Shown: positions 12,664 through 12,781 of the stretch, one piece after another
Layout: the number at the start of each line of letters is the position of its first letter
How positions within the stretch are numbered: the stretch's first letter is position 1
Assembly (NCBI GenBank): GCA_964638595.1
Contig: CAZWYU010000061.1
Span: forward strand, 1 to 12,781
Length of the DNA: 12,781 nucleotides
Direction: 5' to 3'
From: CAZWQR01 sp964638595
Lineage (GTDB): Bacteria > Patescibacteriota > Minisyncoccia > Minisyncoccales > PEYH01
The notes under the pieces: model-generated
The model's database searches: none
Told to the model about the DNA's origin: nothing
What the model saw: only the letters and a program-made list of their open reading frames with translations
Made by a program: the position numbers and the translations under genes

Positions 12664-12691
12664 ATCCGCCCTGTTGGGACAGAACGGATTT
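12662..12691. terminator. Bidirectional terminator between convergent genes
   Basis: An outer stem aaatccg/cggattt (12662-12668, 12685-12691) encloses an inner stem ctgt-tggg-acag (12671-12682). On the minus strand the hairpin is followed by a T-rich run, tttattttt, favouring termination of the converging gene. On the plus strand there is only a short ttt run, so it should stop pgi transcription less efficiently. Confidence 0.72.
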
Positions 12692-12708
12692 TCAGTTATG
12701 AAGTAAGA

Positions 12709-12781
12709 TTACTCTTTCTCTTCTTCAGATTCTTCTTCTTTTGAAGTAAAGTCCAGGACATAAACCCTCTCCTCACAGGCA
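12709..12781 (-). CDS. 3' end of a converging gene, acidic C-terminus
   Basis: Only the last 23 codons are in the window: ACEERVYVLDFTSKEEESEEE, then KE and a TAA stop. The hydrophobic strand RVYVLDF followed by a Glu-rich tail suggests a domain ending in a beta strand with a disordered acidic extension, as seen in several ribosomal or RNA-binding proteins. The product cannot be named from this fragment. It runs toward the isomerase gene, with the shared terminator between them. The absence of stops and the terminator placement support it as a real gene. Confidence 0.6.
   Translation of the reverse strand, partial: ACEERVYVLDFTSKEEESEEEKE

Overview
The window is AT-rich, gene-dense bacterial chromosome that reads with the standard bacterial code: every conserved gene is intact with TAA, TAG or TGA as stop. 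The gene content suggests the Candidate Phyla Radiation (Patescibacteria, probably a Parcubacteria-like lineage). The pointers are compact housekeeping proteins, an archaeal-type phosphoglucose/phosphomannose isomerase, a substrate-binding protein fused to a peptidoglycan-binding domain, a stand-alone GIY-YIG nuclease next to a tRNA, no clear Shine-Dalgarno sequences, and many short palindromes between genes. This placement is inferred from gene style, not from an rRNA.

Left part (1-4500), all on the minus strand: a GC-rich palindrome cluster, tRNA-Asn(GTT), and a small GIY-YIG nuclease gene whose 3' end overlaps the tRNA. The first 12 nt of the tRNA are repeated upstream of the nuclease gene, and a good promoter (TTGAAA-N17-TATATT) sits just outside that second copy. 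This looks like a 291-bp element inserted into the tRNA 5' end that kept the tRNA whole. Next comes a compact operon, transcribed in the order anchored beta-sandwich protein, family-2 glycosyltransferase, dnaG primase, rpoD sigma factor.

Middle part (4500-8520), minus strand: a repeat-rich spacer, tRNA-Ser(GGA), the membrane protease HtpX, a second repeat-rich spacer, LemA, then groES-groEL with a near-consensus promoter and a strong intrinsic terminator.

Right part (8520-12781), mostly plus strand: a GC-rich intergenic island, then a tight operon of a holin-IV/YvlD-like membrane protein, SecG and a membrane-anchored family-5 substrate-binding protein. A peptidoglycan-binding domain is inserted in the middle of the last protein. 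Next is a decayed hicB-hicA toxin-antitoxin pair with a very good promoter, then the phosphoglucose/phosphomannose isomerase, a bidirectional terminator, and the 3' end of a converging gene with an acidic tail.

Functionally the window combines replication and transcription initiation (DnaG, sigma), protein folding and quality control (GroESL, HtpX, LemA), secretion (SecG), envelope and sugar metabolism (glycosyltransferase, isomerase), and oligopeptide capture at the cell wall. The points most worth following up are the GIY-YIG/tRNA-Asn element, the substrate-binding/peptidoglycan-binding fusion, the decayed hicBA pair, and the family of palindromes with 3-nt loops.
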